A DNA stretch of 5,815 nucleotides from Kocuria sp. (GTDB lineage Bacteria; Actinomycetota; Actinomycetes; Actinomycetales; Micrococcaceae), in assembly GCA_030453435.1 (NCBI GenBank), contig JAKDKI010000160.1:1-5815 (forward strand), in the 5' to 3' direction. Shown piece after piece: positions 5,791 to 5,815 of the stretch. The notes beneath the pieces are model-generated. The model saw nothing but the letters and a program-made list of their open reading frames with translations, was not told the DNA's origin and made no database searches. Numbering within the stretch: the stretch's first letter is position 1; every line of letters begins with the position of its first letter. The position numbers and the translations under genes are program-made.

Positions 5791-5815
5791 GGCCCCGCCC
5801 GGCAAGTGCGCAGGG
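5791..5815. other. Possible left arm of a hairpin cut by the window end
   Basis: TAATAAAGGCCCCGCCC (5784-5800) is followed by 12 nt and then GGG at the last three bases. The A-rich run before a GC arm resembles the flank of a bidirectional terminator. The stretch from 5771 on holds no gene I can support; a minus-strand frame is open from the edge to a TAG inside the clpB hairpin, but 19 codons are too few to judge. Confidence 0.2.

Overview
The window is high-GC DNA with strongly GC-biased codon use. A HAIR-type heat-shock operator in front of clpB and a cluster of actinobacterial small membrane proteins (DUF3618, holin-X-like) point to an actinomycete, probably Micrococcales (Kocuria/Arthrobacter-like). 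That placement rests on family knowledge, not on a search.

Layout: (1) nt 1-475, + strand, holds the 3' part of a short-chain dehydrogenase/reductase resembling levodione reductase. (2) A long hairpin at 517-551 separates it from a convergent small gene (566-799, - strand, 77 aa, function unknown). That gene has a candidate -10 element and a 22-bp dyad in its leader. (3) After a strong hairpin terminator (907-940) comes a three-gene minus-strand operon, read from 2777 down to 965. It encodes a 237-aa single-TM helical protein, a 156-aa two-TM holin-X-like protein and a 211-aa DUF3618 protein. Both junctions are 4-nt ATGA overlaps. All three proteins combine Ala/Lys/Glu/Gln-rich amphipathic helix with short membrane segments. 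The DUF3618 protein ends in six in-register 11-residue repeats like those of LEA group 3 proteins. (4) A 233-bp divergent intergenic region (2778-3010) carries the operon promoter region, an AT-rich tract and a near-perfect HspR operator. (5) clpB (3011-5680, + strand, 889 aa) encodes a complete Hsp100 disaggregase. (6) A 12-bp perfect-stem hairpin follows clpB, and the window ends inside what looks like the first arm of another hairpin.

Reading as a whole: clpB is the clear heat-shock gene. The divergent operon looks like a membrane-associated, desiccation- or osmotic-stress-type module of unknown mechanism. Nothing in the sequence proves that the two are co-regulated. I see no mobile elements, CRISPR arrays, tRNA or rRNA genes.
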